Positions 13,290-24,574 of a DNA stretch of 64,000 bases are shown here, in pieces (position 1 is the stretch's first letter; each line of letters opens with the position of its first letter). The notes beneath the pieces are model-generated. The model worked only from the letters and a program-made list of their open reading frames with translations, was not told the DNA's origin and did no database searches. The stretch covers positions 283,341,930-283,405,929 of the forward strand of contig JARYHS010008074.1 of NCBI GenBank assembly GCA_031002005.1, given 5' to 3'. The stretch comes from Vandiemenella viatica (Eukaryota > Arthropoda > Insecta > Orthoptera > Morabidae). A program made the translations under genes and the position numbers.

Positions 13290-15812
13290 AAAGAAACTGA
13301 TATGCAAATATTAAATTCTTACTCAGATTTCAGAGGTGAAAATAGAATGGTCATTATTGGTGGGGATTTAAATTTACCAGGTGTAAACTGGGAAGGAAAT
13401 AACATTAATAACACACGGGAACAAAGATATGCAAATACCTTAGTAAAGGAAGGAGGATTTACACAAGTGGTAGAGCAAAACTCTAGGGGGCAAAATATTT
13501 TGGATATATTCCTAATAAAGCCCGATGATAACCTCGTGGGGTGTCAAGTAACGGAAGGAATAAGTGATCATGACGCAGTTCTGATGGATATTAGAGGATT
13601 CAGTGAACCAGCAGCCAAAACTGAAGGGGGAAATAGGTACAATTACAAAAAGGCACAGATTTCAAATTTGTAGAAATATTTCAGAGAATGTTTCAGCAAA
13701 TGGAAGGAAGGCACAAGTACAGTAGAGTCAAGGTGGGAAGAGTTCAAGGAGATAATAAGAAAGGGGGAAGAAAAATTCATTCCAAAGCAGAATATAAAGA
13801 GAAGTAGAGAACCTGTGTACTATAATAGGGAAGTAATAAGGTTAAAGAGGTTGGTAGGAAGAGAACATAACAGAGTTAAGAGACACCAGGGTAGTAGGCA
13901 ATATTTAAAACAACTAAACAAGGACTTAATAACAGCAAAGAAAGTGGCTAAAGATGGGTTTATGAAGAGTATTGTCAGTGCAGGAGGACCACTGACTGAT
14001 GCATTTAGAAATTTCTATGGCTATATCAGGAAACTGAGGGGAAGGGAGGGTGTAGAGATGCTCATAGATAAGGATGGAGAAGTAGTTACTGAGGATTTGA
14101 AAAAGGCAGAGATTTTAAGTAACTGGTTTAGTGAGAGCATTAGGGACAATGAATCAGAAACGGGAAGGTCTAATTCGGAGAACGAGCTTAACAATACGAT
14201 TAGAAATGAAGATACTAAAAAATTTGAAATTCATCCTGAAGAAATCATGAAGGAAATAAGCAAGCTGAAAAAACATAAGGGGGCTGGTGTAGATAATATT
14301 ACTACAGATATCTTAAAGATAGCCAGATGTGACATAGTACCTTATCCTGAAATATTATTTAAATTGAGTCTGGATACTTGCTGCTTACCACAAGACTGGA
14401 AAAGTGCGATGGTAGTACCGGTAAATAAAGGAGGGGTGAGAAATAGAGTTGAGAATTACAGGCCAATCAGTTTGACTTCAGTGGTAGGTAAATTAATGGA
14501 AAGATTGATATGCAACCACATCAGAAATGTATGTGAGAAACGTAAGTGGTTTTCAAGTAGGCAACATGGGTTCAGGCAAGGATATTCATGCGAATCTCAG
14601 TTGGTGGGATATATGCAAGATATTTCAGATGAAATCGACAAGGGAGGCCAAATTGATAGTGTAGCACTAGATCTTTCATAGGCGTTTGACAGAGTAAGCC
14701 ACAAAATGGTAGCAAATAAGGTAAAAACTATTAGAGTTGATGGGAAAGTGATTTGCTTGGTAAAAGAATTTTTAAAAGGTAGAAAACAGAAAGTTAGGGT
14801 GGGAAATGCGGTATCAAAGGAAGTGGAAGTAAAAATGGGAGTGTCGCAGGGTAGCGTATTGGGACCATTGCTATTCATTATTCTAATGAATAATTGTGTT
14901 GATTGTTTACTATCTGAAATTAGATTGTTTGCAGATGACATAATGCTGTATAAAAGGATCAAAACGATAGAGGACTGTAAACAGTTGCAGGATGATCTGG
15001 AAAGGATATCTAGTTGGGTTGGTAAACATGGGATGAAGATAAATGCAAAGAATAGTCAGCTAATTACATATACAAATAAAAAACAAAAGGTTAATTATGA
15101 ATATAAGGTGAGGAAAGAATTGCTTGCTGAAGACTTGAAATGTAAATATCTTGGCATTACATTTTATAACAAGCTTAACTGGGCAGGACACATTGGACAG
15201 GTGGTAGGAAAAGGTTTCAAAATTCTGCACTTGTTGGAGAGAGTGATGAGGGGATACACGAGAGAAGTAAAGGAATTGGGTTACAAAACTTTGGTAAGAC
15301 CATTGCTCGAATATGGTAGCGTAGTATGGGACCCACATTTTGAGTATCAAATACAGGCGTTGGAGAAGGTGCACACAAGGGCTGCTAGATTTGTTTCTGG
15401 AAATTATCGCAGAATGCAATTAGTGACAGACATGATATAGGAGCTGGAATGGGATTCATTGCAAGACAGGAGGAGGATGAGGAGGGTAATGGGAGTGTAC
15501 AGGGCATATACTGGCGATGAGGCATGGAAAGATATTGCAGTAGGTATGAAAAGTAGTTTGTGGAAGGGAAAAGATGACCATGAACACAAGCTGGCACTAG
15601 ATTTCAGGCACAAGGGTGTGGGAAGATTTTCTTTTTTAGGTAAGGGTGTCAGGGATTGGAATGAGTTACCAAGAGGAATGATGAATAACCTACCTAAAAC
15701 GTTAAAAGAATATAAAGTTAAAATTTGTAGAGGGCAAATGTAGGTGAGTGTAGGATAGGGGGAAGTTGGGTGTGTAGGGAAATTGCAATTAAATTAAATT
15801 AAATCAGGAGTA
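13290..15812 (+). pseudogene. CR1-like LINE copy B, 5'-truncated
   Basis: This is ORF2 of a CR1-like LINE lacking ORF1 and the front of the endonuclease. The endonuclease C-terminus (13284-13673) has IIGGDLNLPGVNW and ISDHDAVLMD. The RT (13815-15440) includes NYRPISLTS, RQHGFRQGYSCESQL, a VALDLS motif followed by a stop in place of the Lys, VSQGSVLGPLLFI and LFADDIMLY with FADD intact. The C-terminal domain ends near 15743. The 3' end closes with the ATTAAATTAAATTAAAT tail. Three or more disabling changes are visible (stops after 13670, 14681 and 15440). It lacks several stop codons shared by the copies at 24.6, 27.7 and 46 kb, so it comes from a different source copy. Confidence 0.9.
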
Positions 15813-15839
15813 TTGCTTTACGCATTAATATCCATGTGC

Positions 15840-18705
15840 TTCTTAGTTATTGTGGTATATTCAAGATATTTCAGATAAAATGGACAGAAGGGACTAAGTT
15901 GACAGTGGAGCACTAGATCTTTCAAAGCATCTGAAAGACTGAACTATGACATGTTAATATGATAAAAACCATTGGAATGGATAAAAAATGGGTAGAGAAA
16001 TGATTAAAAAATAAACAACAAAGAGTTATGGCAGGAAATGCAATATAAAAAGGTGGAAATGAAAATGGGAATGTGACAGTACAGGGTATTGGTACCAATG
16101 CTATTCACTCTTCTATTTAATTATTGTATTACTGATTTAGTGAGACAACAAAATGGTATAAATAGGATAAAAACAGAGAAGATTGTAAACAACTACAGAA
16201 ATATATCTAGCTGTTGGTCCCAGATGGAATGAAGATAAATGCCAAAAATAGTATTTTTCTAGATACACAGATCATAAAAAGAAGGTTGTATATGATCGTA
16301 AGGTGGGAAATGAAATGCTTTTGAAGATCTGAAATGTAAATTGTAGATAGTGGAAACAAATAAACTGCCACTAGGACTGAAACTAACAAAAGGATAGGGG
16401 GAAATAATCCATCACTTATCACAGATTAAGGCAGGAGGACAAGATGAATATGAAAAAACACAAACAAACTCATAATATTTCGGTTGGTAACCTTAGTCAT
16501 GTAGGAACAAATGTAAATATGTCATACCTTTTGGTAACAAACTTTATTGGACAGGAAACATTTGAAAAGCAGTTAAACGTAATTTCAAAAGTCTTTATTT
16601 ATTATAGAGGGTGATGAGGAAATGTACCAGAGATTTGAAAAAAAATTAGATTACAAAATTTTGGTCAGGACAAAAGGAATGAAGCGCTAAGAAAAATAAG
16701 GATAGTAAGAAATGAAATATGGGAAAGGACATGTGCAAATGTTAATTGTAAATTGGGATTTGGGAAATCACAAGAAGCCTGGTCTGTATTAAAAGGACTT
16801 CGACAAGGAACTAAAAGCAAAAGTAATCTGCAGCTGATAAAACCAATGGAATGGGAAGAATATTTTGAGACACTACTGAACGAGGACAGAGAAGAATACT
16901 TAGAAGGAGGATTACGAGAAGACAATGAGCAGGAAGGTGGTGACATTCAAATTTCAGAAGACGAACTGCTTAAGGCATTAAGAACAGGACAAAATGGCAA
17001 ATCTCCTGGGCCAGGTGAAATCAATTTGGAAATTATGAAATATGGTGGTAATAAAGTTGTAAAGCTTATAACAAAATTGTTCAATAAAATATTACAAGGA
17101 TACCCAATACCTAAGGAAATGACATTAGGTTATATTACTACCATATTCAAGAAAGGGGACCGCAAAGTATGTTTAAATTATCGTGGGATTTGTTTTATGA
17201 ATTCATTGATGAAAATTTTTGCCAAGCTAATAAAAAATGGATTAGAAACACAGTATAAGACTCAAGAAGAACAATGTGGATTTACGGCAGGTAGGTGATG
17301 TATAGACCACATTTTCACGTTACGGCAGTTCCTGGAAAAATACAACGAAAAATCGAAAAATATAGGATTAATTTTCATAGATTTAGAAAAAGCGTATGAT
17401 ACCGTCCCAAGAAATATGTTATGGAAAGCATTACATATGTCACATATAGATAACTGCTTAGTAAAAATATTACAAAAAATGTAAATAAATAACACATGCC
17501 AAATAAAATCTGGTCATGGATTATCACAAAAATTTAAAACAAGTAAAGGTCTGCTGCAAGGATGCCCTAAGTCACCAACCGTATTTAAAAACCGTATATA
17601 AAAAAGGTAAATAATTTTTGCTATTTGGGTTCAATTTTAGAAATAGAAGGAAAATCGAATATGGAAATTAATAAAAGAATTACTAATGGCAGGAAAATAA
17701 TCGGGATGCTAAATTCACTTCTATGGAGCAAGAGTGTTATGAATAGAACAAAAAGAATTATATTCAAATCATTATTTGAAAGTATAGTCTTATATGGATC
17801 AGAAAGCTGGACAATCAATCAAAAACATATTAAGAAGCTGAATGCATTAGAAATGGATTTCTGGAGAAGATCAGCAAGAATATCAAGAAAAGAAAAAGTA
17901 AGGAATACCGAAATAATAAGGCTAACGGAAGTGAAAGAAGAAATGTATGATGTTGTAGAACGAAAAAGACTGGAATGGTATGGCCATGTAAGAAAGATGG
18001 AAGACACTAGGATACCAAAACTGGTACAAGAATGGGAAGTTAAAGGAAGGAGGAAAAGAGGACGGCCCGTGTTTACCAGGCTCCAAAGTGGACAAATAAC
18101 AATGAGAAGACTTGGTGCAGAGGAGGAAGATATACACCATTGAAATATCTGGAGGAATATTTTGAGAAGATGAAGTCAAGATCTATGTTCCAAATTCTTT
18201 ATTGCTGTGATGGAGAAAAACCTCTGTACTTAGGAAAATCTGTCTTAATAAAAGTAACAGGAGCTAGAAGAGTTGCAAAAGAGAATAGCAAGAGTTGTCG
18301 GTGAAAACTGCCATGGAACACAACCAGTAACTGAATGATAAATGAGGTAGACTGAGAGTCATAGGAAGACAGGTGAAGAGTGAAAAGAGTGTACAAGGCA
18401 AATGTTAATGACAATGCTTGGATGGATGTCGGTATAAAAATTAGGAGTAGTGCATGGAAGATTAAAGATGCCTATGATCACAAACTGGCAGTAGATTTCG
18501 GGTATTAGAAAGAGCAAAAGTTTCTTTAGCAGGAGAGACAAGGGTTGAAATAATTAAGGAAAGAACAAAAACACTGGAAGTATTTAAAATTAAAATTCAT
18601 AAAGGATATTCAAAAAAAATTTTTTTTTTTAGAAAGGGGAAAATAGTTAGCCTATATACGGCAACTGCTACTAGAGCATATGCTCCATCGCGGTTAAATT
18701 AAATC
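15840..18705 (+). pseudogene. CR1-like LINE copy C, ancient, split by an RTE-like LINE
   Basis: The left piece (15840-16675) resembles the copy-B nucleotide sequence from the dimer-like QDISDEI region through RT and the DNKLNW segment, but with many indels. The right piece (about 18191-18705) carries the C-terminal SSAWK...HKLAVDF-type region and ends with a TGCTCCATCGC block and an AATTAAAT-type tail. The gap is occupied by the RTE-like LINE at 16676-18190, so the CR1 copy is the older insertion. No usable frame remains. Confidence 0.75.
16676..18190 (+). pseudogene. RTE-like LINE fragment inserted in CR1 copy C
   Basis: The frame at 16753-17298 encodes the RT N-terminal half, with the typical GKSPGPGEIN, IFKKGDRK, NYRGI and EEQCGFTAGR. 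RT continues after a stop with FIDLEKAYDTV and LLQGCP. An internal deletion near 17590 removes the catalytic FADD box. The frame at 17625-18143 is the C-terminal region: SILEIEGKSNMEINKRI, YGSESWTI, FWRRSARISR, LEWYGHVRKM and GRRKRGRP, a layout typical of RTE-type elements. It is 5'-truncated and internally deleted. Confidence 0.85.
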
Positions 18706-19107
18706 TGTCACTGACCTATGGAAGTGTGCATTACATTCATAGTGTACTAGTGTATTTTAAATATGGTCCGTTATTTTCTTCATTGACTTGATCGCAGTGA
18801 ACAACTGCTGCCATGACTGAAGTTATTAATAGTCAGAATTATTTTTGGTTTCATTGCGAGAAATCTAACCATATGCGTTTTGTCATTGTTTCAAGTGTTC
18901 TAATTCAGCTTCGACTTGCACGTTGTTTAGACAAGCCCATCATATAAACGTACTTTCCCGTTATCAAACAACCTACCTCACAAATACATTCTTTCAAATA
19001 TGTAAACAAGGATTTAAAAAAAAAAAAAAAAAAATACTAGCACATATCGACATACGAAAACATTTCGATAGCGTATATCGATGTTAGTGCCGTATCGATA
19101 TGACATA
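18706..19107. other. Non-coding stretch with TATCGATA-like palindromes
   Basis: No coding sequence is recognised. A 17-A run lies at about 19018-19034. Around 19045-19105 several near-palindromic ATATCGA/TCGATAT motifs cluster, just before the outermost P-type terminus at 19108. Confidence 0.4.
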
Positions 19108-19166
19108 GGCCATGGAGGAAACAAGAGAAAAAAGTGGAAGCCACGTAAAAGACCTTCACCCATGGA

Positions 19167-19360
19167 CAGTGGCGGATCCAGAGGGGGGGAGCTAGGGGGC
19201 TGAAGCCCACCCCCCAAAAGCACCAAGGTCACCCCTGACTCTACTGTTTTTATAATGGCGGCATTCTGGAAAAATCTGAGATTTCTCCCCTTCCCCGAGT
19301 CAAGCACCCCCAAACCAAATTCCTTGTCCCCCCCAAACCAAAATCCTGGATCTACCACTG
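19167..19360. mobile_element. hAT MITE, 194 bp, perfect TSD
   Basis: The left end CAGTGGCGGATCCAG and the complement of the right end (CAGTGGTAGATCCAGG) are inverted repeats of hAT type. The perfect 8-bp duplication CCCATGGA flanks it at 19159-19166 and 19361-19368. The interior is C-rich. It is inserted six bases into X1, splitting that element's terminal repeat. Confidence 0.95.
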
Positions 19361-19398
19361 CCCATGGAGGTAGGAAAGGAGAGGAGACAAAGTATCGC

Positions 19399-20083
19399 CA
19401 TGGAGGAAGGAAATATATGGAGACGACGCAAGAGACCTTCACCACGCATTGAAGTGAAGCAGGGCGGAGGAGGAGTGGGGGGCATGGCCGGAGTGGAGGG
19501 GGCATGGCCGCTTCCATACAGACACGGGGAATATGTACAAAAACGTCAAGGGGACTCTAGGATAAAAGTTACGCCGCAATCTGGTGATGGATTATTATGT
19601 AACTCGATATGACAAATAAAAAATGAAGAATAAAATTTTTTGATATCCTGCTTAGTTTTCGAGATATTTTGTCCCAAATGTGAAATGGTTTTGGTTGAAA
19701 TTCAGAAGAAAAAATTGGTCAAAGTCAAATTTGATGGTGGATTCTTATTTAAAAAGACGAGACAAATGAAAAATAAATAATAAAATTTTTGTTATCTCAC
19801 CTAGTTCTAGAGATATACTGTATCAAAAATGAGGTGTCATCAGTTGAAATGGAGAAGAAAAATTCCGCAAAAGTCAAATTTAATGATCGATTCTTATGTA
19901 ACATGACGAGACAAATCGAAAATAAAGAATAAAATTTTTCGATATCTTGCTTAGTTTTCGGGATATACTGGGAACATCGCAATTGTTTGGAAGCGCAATA
20001 TCGCCGCTGCCGCCATTGCGCATGCGCGAGCCTGCTTCACCAATTTAACGTCACTTCTCCTCCATATATTTCCTTCCTCCATG
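19399..20083 (+). mobile_element. P-type MITE (P-a), 685 bp
   Basis: Both ends carry CATGGAGGAAGGAAATATAT as perfect inverted repeats extending at least 24 bp. The flanks AGTATCGC (19391-19398) and GGTATCGC (20084-20091) are an 8-bp duplication with one mismatch. The uninterrupted sequence is seen in the related element at 41.3 kb, where the equivalent of AAAGTATCGCTAAAAC is continuous. The interior has a GC-rich left part, about three tandem repeats (19575-19985) and one GCGCATGCGC palindrome. There is no coding sequence. Confidence 0.9.
19575..19985. repeat. ~150-170-bp tandem repeat, about 3 copies
   Basis: Each unit contains a TTGATGATGGATTCTTATGT-like block, then GACGAGACAAAT, AAAGAATAAAATTTTT, GATATCTTGCTTAGTTTTCG and GAGATATACTG, then a block ending in GAAGAAAAA. 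Diverged units of the same repeat occur at 22470-22930, 33890-34180 (inverted), 37840-38330 and 40330-40510. It is a shared internal component of these P-type elements rather than a local array only. Confidence 0.85.
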
Positions 20084-20142
20084 GGTATCGCTAAAACTGC
20101 GACGTCGCTGCCTATAAACTCTGGAGCCGACTGCGCATGCGC
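20018..20142. promoter_or_regulatory. Two NRF-1-type palindromes upstream of the THAP exon
   Basis: The exact palindrome GCGCATGCGC occurs at 20018-20027 (within P-a) and 20133-20142 (within X1, about 95 bp before the THAP start codon). This is the core of the NRF-1/alpha-PAL binding site in animals, which usually acts in TATA-less promoters. The local sequence is GC-rich against an AT-rich background and is conserved in the copy near 41290. Promoter activity is inferred. Confidence 0.6.
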
Positions 20143-20234
20143 GGCGCCATATTCATTCGGCCAAAACATTGGTCCGTTATAATTACCTTCCCACTGTGAA
20201 CACTTCATGTTCTGATATTTCTACGTGTTTTATA

Positions 20235-20305
20235 ATGACATCTTGTGTTGCCTATGGTTGCACAAACAGAACAAGTGAGAAACAACCTGGAATAACATAC
20301 CATAG
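20235..20305 (+). CDS. THAP zinc-finger first exon (X1 copy)
   Basis: The ATG-initiated 71-nt exon encodes 23 residues plus two bases and stops at an AG|GTAAGT splice donor. The peptide contains CVAYGCTNR and ends PGITYH. These are the first two Cys of the C2CH THAP finger and the conserved segment before the HRFP-type motif. THAP domains bind DNA and form the N-terminus of P-element transposases and of host THAP proteins. The next exon, which would carry the last Cys and His of the finger, was not found. Three other exons of exactly the same length exist at 36605, 39538 and 41124. It could be the remnant of a transposase gene or part of a dispersed host-like gene; the repeat context favours the former. 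Confidence 0.75.
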
Positions 20306-20327
20306 GTAAGTCACGTTATAATTATTG

Positions 20328-21184
20328 GGGTAATATCTAGATCGCGATACCTGTGCAACCACTTACCGCCTCGCGGTGTAAACACTTCCGTATGAAGAGA
20401 GTATGACGTCACTACCTTGCTGAATGTGACGTTTACGTTCCGCTCGCAGCTTTCAATGTCACTAATGGGGCCTTCCACGGAAAGTAGTCCATCACTAATA
20501 CGTATCATATCGATAAATCGTTAATTTTGCACAAGTAGTACAAGAATAAATTCATTTGCGATAAGGTTTTGATGCAGCCTGGACCACCCTGAAACGTAAC
20601 TATCAAACACCTTATTGCGGATACCTAATTTCTGTCGTACCCATCACTGTTAATATCGTTTACGTCTTAATGCAGCCTGGACCATAGTGAAACGTAACCG
20701 TCCCACACGATATTGCCGAAACCCAATTTCCAAATCGCATCTATTAGTATTTTCCAGGCTGCGTTTCAACCTAAACGAAACTGTTATTGACGAAATCTTG
20801 TTTTTATTTCGTCTAAATGATTTTAATAGAAATTTCAGCCACGCGAGGAAATATAGAAGAACGAAATCAAATAAAAATCAATGGAATTGTGACCAATAAC
20901 GTTAACTCTAATGAACGATATCAATTATCAGTTTGGAATGTTGTACATATTTTAATAATATTACCAATTGTGCAAGTAATAATTTTCTCTAACTTTTTCA
21001 ATCCGTTAATTTTTTATTATTATTACTATTGGTTATGTTCTATGACCTAATTTGTATTCTCAAATCGATCGAAGGCTGAACACGGCACACCCGGAAACAG
21101 TGACGTCATACTCTCTCCATAGGGATGTGTTCACATCACGAGGCGGTAAGTGGTTGCAGCGGTATCGCGATCTAGATATTACCC
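20328..21184. mobile_element. Foldback/MITE element, 857 bp, in the X1 intron
   Basis: The terminal inverted repeats are about 90 bp, beginning GGGTAATATCTAGATCGCGA on both ends and containing GCAACCACTTACCGCCTCG and AGAGAGTATGACGTCACT. A perfect 8-bp duplication AATTATTG lies at 20320-20327 and 21185-21192. Related introns at 36676-36710 and about 41085-41123 (inverted) are continuous through this point, giving natural empty sites. The interior has two TGCAGCCTGGACCA repeats about 100 bp apart and one inverted copy. No transposase is seen. The 8-bp TSD is compatible with hAT or P; the superfamily is unresolved. Confidence 0.9.
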
Positions 21185-22469
21185 AATTATTGTTCTTGAA
21201 GTGTTAGTAATGCGGTGTCTGTAAGAGTAGGGCCTGTCATTATAAATTTACAATGCCTGTTAAAAAAGTTTATTCATAGTTCTCAATAAGACGATGGTGG
21301 TATCAAATATTGGTTAATGCAGAGAACCATTTTATCTTACCATTTTTCACTTGTGGATCAAGTTTACATCGCGATGCAGCGAATATATTACCTGTTCTAT
21401 GTGCTTTAGTCCAGTTGTAATTTATATTGAAAATGTTCGATGAAATTAATTGTGATAATTTGTGTTATACGATCTAGGAATCGTAATAAAGTCAATTTTG
21501 TAGTTATCTGAAATGTAATTCACAATACATTTCATGTGTTTAGATGCGTTTGACTGTTTAGCGGCAATATTAAGTCACATTGTGAGTCGGTTGAAATGCA
21601 GTCTGTAGCAGAATATTCTTTTTATAGCAAAAAGGAACAAATTATTTATTTGTTATTAGTAATTTATTGAACATCTTGTTAGTGACACAAGCTTGTGATA
21701 TTTGATGCATGGTAGCAAGAGAACTACACTGGCCAGTTCTATCATTAGCGTGGCGCCACAATCTGATGATTAATTCTTATGTAACTTAATGAAACTAATT
21801 GAAAGTAAAGAACAAATTTTTCTGATATCTCGTGCGATTTCTATCATCGATTTCCATAAGAATTCATCATCAGATTGTGGCACAGCAGTATAAGTGATAG
21901 CATCCCCTTACACTGATGCTGCTGGCGAATTTAAATAGGTCTGGACCTATTTTTCTTTACTTTGTAATCTTTCCCATCAAAGATTTTGAAAGGATTAAAA
22001 TTACTGAAACGGAACGTGGATATATAACCTATTTTAACATAAACCAGTCCTGTTTTTGTGACAGTAGGGAGAAAAAAAGTTCTATTTCGGCATACAAAAT
22101 TCTTATCAAAAATTATTTAGCAGTTTGTTTTTCTTAAATTCTAATGTTTGTAGGTTATATTGATTAGGGTATTTATAATTGAGACAACCTATGACTTCAT
22201 TTTTACTAATGCAAAGGTTGAAAACGAAAAAATTCTTTCGTCCCATATAGATTCCCTGTGTTTCTTGACCTCACCAATATGGCGGCCTCCCCACCCCACC
22301 GCTCTCCTCTCGACTTCACTTCGTTGTGTGGAGAGGGTCCCTTACGTGGTCTCCTCTCTTTTCTTTGTTCCATGCCTTCACCACGCACTGGTGAGAAGTG
22401 GGTGGGGGAGGGATAGAATATGTGCAGACACTTCAAGCGGATGATACGATAACCGTGGCACCGCAATTT

Positions 22470-22935
22470 AATAATGGATTATTATGTAACTCGACGAGAC
22501 AAATCAAAAATGAAGAATAAAATTTTATGATATCCTGCTTAGTTATCGAGATACACAGTCTCCAAAGTGAGGTGTTTTATGTTGAAATGCAGAATAAAAA
22601 CTTCCCAAAAGTTAAATTTGATGATAGATTCATATGTAACACTAAGAAACAAATCAAAAGTAAAGAATATTTTTTTTTCGATATCTTGCTTAGTTCTCCA
22701 AAATGAGGTAGTTTGGATGGTTAGGTTGCGATGCGGCCTGGATCAAAAAATAATTTTGCCAAAGCCATTACGAAGTACACGCTAAACATGCAAAGTAGGT
22801 GTTTTATTTGTTTACTACCCGTTGTGGTTAGGTTGAAAACGCGGCCTGGAACGGAACAAACACGTCACCAAAGCCACAAGGAACCATACCTATTACTAAT
22901 TTTTGATAGTCGATATCTCGAGAACTAAGAGAGAT
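22470..22935. repeat. Family tandem repeats in P-b, about 2-3 units
   Basis: The units show the pattern described for 19575-19985: GGATTATTATGTAACTCGAC, AAGAATAAAATTTT, GATATCCTGCTTAGTTATCG and later GATGCGGCCTGGATC. A G-run follows at 22938-22952. Confidence 0.75.
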
Positions 22936-22959
22936 ATTGGGGGGGGGGGGGGGAAATAC

Positions 22960-23740
22960 TTTTGATTTTCCTCGGCAATTAGCTGATCGGCTGGCTAAGG
23001 CAGCACTACATCATGGCATGAAAATAAAAAATATTCCGGCCTCTGACTTGATCCCCCTAATTCATAATAAAGCTAGAACAGAATGGAACAGAGAGTGGAG
23101 ATCAAAAGACCTAGAAAAAGCTAGTCAACAATCCCACGGACCCACTGATACGACAACACACCAACTACAAGGAAGATCACATCATTTGTCTCCAGACTGA
23201 AATTCAACCATGGTCGTTATCCGAGCCACCTCTACAGGATCAACATGGTCAACTCCCCCATGTGTGAGTGTGATGCAGAAGCTTTGGGAAAATTGACCAC
23301 ATATTTTTTGCCTGCAGACGACATTGGGATGAATCATTAATTTTAACAGCAGAGTTGTGCAGTCTCGGGGCAGAACTGCCTACCAAGGTGCAGACCCTCC
23401 TTCAAAAGAATAAAGCATAAATCTTCATGACCCTCAAGAGGTCACACGGGCGGACCTTAAACAAAACCATATACACTCAACAAATCCTATAACAATGCTG
23501 ACTATCAGAATAATCTGAGTGAAACATTTTATCGTCTTGCATGTTAAATATTGTATTTTATAATTTGTATGCCACATATTGCACATATATTGTATGTCAT
23601 TTATCGATAAATGTATGCGCACTTTTAAATTGTAAATCTGACCCTGTACTTAACCAAAGGAGAATATGTATTATTTGATATGATGTAATCGGATGGCTGT
23701 ATGGTACCCACCAAATGCCAATAAAAATAAATAAATAAAA
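22960..23740 (+). pseudogene. I-type LINE 3' end (RNase H tail and CCHC region)
   Basis: The reading begins with QLADRLAKAA, the C-terminal block of a retrotransposon RNase H domain. It passes through an EWNREWRS segment and, after a frame change, a region with FNHGRYPSHLYRI, CECDAEA and HIFFACRRHW, i.e. a C-x-C...H...C finger typical of ORF2 C-termini in the I/R1/Jockey group. The 3' UTR ends in AATAAATAAATAAAA, matching the TAA-type tails of I elements. The presence of RNase H favours the I group. It is 5'-truncated, and two short deletions break the frame. Confidence 0.7.
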
Positions 23741-24009
23741 GAATCTATGATCAAATTCGACTTTGGAGAACTTTTTTTTCTGCATTTTACATTAGAAGAA
23801 ATCATCAAATTTCATCGCCACTGTTATGATAGTGCTGCCCACCTCAACACACAAAATTCATTGCGAACTACAGACTTTCAACGCTCGGTTACAGTAATAG
23901 TAAGATATGTTGATTGTCTACATTTACAAACATTTGAGAACAACGTCATCTTATTGAGAGCAATTAATAAATCAATAATGATAGGCCGTACTGTTGCAAA
24001 TATCTATTA
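23741..24009 (-). mobile_element. P-type element fragment (intron-like part)
   Basis: The interval around 23920-24000 contains ACATTTGAGAACAACGTCATCTTATTGAGAGC and neighbouring sequence. It resembles, in the same orientation, the minus-strand element near 40970-41030 (ACAAATATTTGATAACACTG then TCCTATTGAGAGCTGTGAAT). It is probably a fragment of the sequence downstream of a THAP exon. No exon is present here. Confidence 0.5.
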
Positions 24010-24574
24010 AACACTTCAAGAACATCGGATAGTGTTTTGAAAACACGATATTTCGACGACTAGCTCCGTTGTCTTCATCAGGTGTCGAGACATCTGCACA
24101 GGTCGGCTGACCGTTGGATACTGCCCACGTGCCGCACTTCCTTATATAGGCCAACGGCTCTCTCCGACGCCCGCGCCCGGCGGCTGGCAGTGAGTAGGTG
24201 GGGCTACAGTTGTTCCTTGTGAGTCGAGAAAGTTAATATTCGGCCGTTTGTGGCGGTTGAAGAACATTCGTGCCACGCTCTCTGCATAGAGTTGCCAAGG
24301 CTGGTTTCCATGCCTCGCTAAGACATAGCCCACTATCTCCGTTGTAGGTATCAGCCAATCGAATTTCAATCGCTTCTTTGACTATGGAATCCAAAAAATA
24401 TGAAGTCCTAGACAATATCGTAACGTTGTCGACGTCAACTCTGTGGCCATGGTTATACACATGCTCGGCGATCACTGACTTGCTATACTGTCCCAGGCGA
24501 AGAAGGCGTTTGTGTTCTTCACACCGGTTTTGTACAGTGCTGATGGTTTGACCGAAATAGCACATTCCACCAAG
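24010..24574 (-). pseudogene. Penelope-like element, GIY-YIG endonuclease and 3' UTR
   Basis: The minus-strand frame 24233-24676 starts (from about 24573) with GGMCYFGQT, a GIY-YIG nuclease motif, then NRCEEHKRLLRLGQ with the catalytic-type Arg, SVIAEHVYNHGH, and LADTYNGDSGLCLSEAWKPA. This is the standard C-terminal endonuclease domain of Penelope-like elements, which cuts target DNA for reverse transcription. The 3' UTR includes CTGATGAAGACAACGGAGCT and GTCGAAATATCGTG, a style typical of these elements. The RT and everything upstream are missing; the sequence abuts a CR1-like LINE at 24574-24575. Confidence 0.85.

Larger units (their letters stand above)
19161..22374 (+). mobile_element. P-type element X1 with THAP exon, 8-bp TSD
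   Basis: The element starts with CATGGA at 19161 and ends with the inverted terminus TTTGTTCCATG at 22374. The flanks are a perfect 8-bp duplication CCTTCACC (19153-19160 and 22375-22382). The TIRs are imperfect over about 26 bp. In order it holds the start of the TIR, a hAT MITE, the P-a element, a promoter-like stretch, a THAP first exon, a foldback element in the following intron-like sequence, and family-specific sequence to the right end. P-superfamily elements have THAP-domain transposases and 8-bp TSDs, and Drosophila P termini also start with CATG, so the placement is reasonable. No DDE/RNase H-like transposase core was found, so it appears non-autonomous. Confidence 0.85.
19108..22955 (+). 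mobile_element. Outer P-type element (P-b), carrying nested element X1
   Basis: The left terminus begins CATGGAGGAAACAAGAGAAA near 19108, like the TIR of the inner element P-a. Reading across X1, the sequence ...GACCTTCACC (ending 19160) continues at 22383 as ACGCACTGGTGAG. The intact arrangement GACCTTCACCACGCATTG is present in P-a near 19433, so this is one element interrupted by X1. The part right of X1 (22383-22935) consists of the ~160-bp tandem repeats common to this family. The right terminus was not found; an I-type LINE tail begins near 22960 and may have removed or displaced it. No transposase is seen. Confidence 0.7.

Noticed and set aside
19014..19612. Proline-rich open frames on both strands
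   Set aside because: They arise from the C-rich hAT MITE and the GC-rich left part of P-a.
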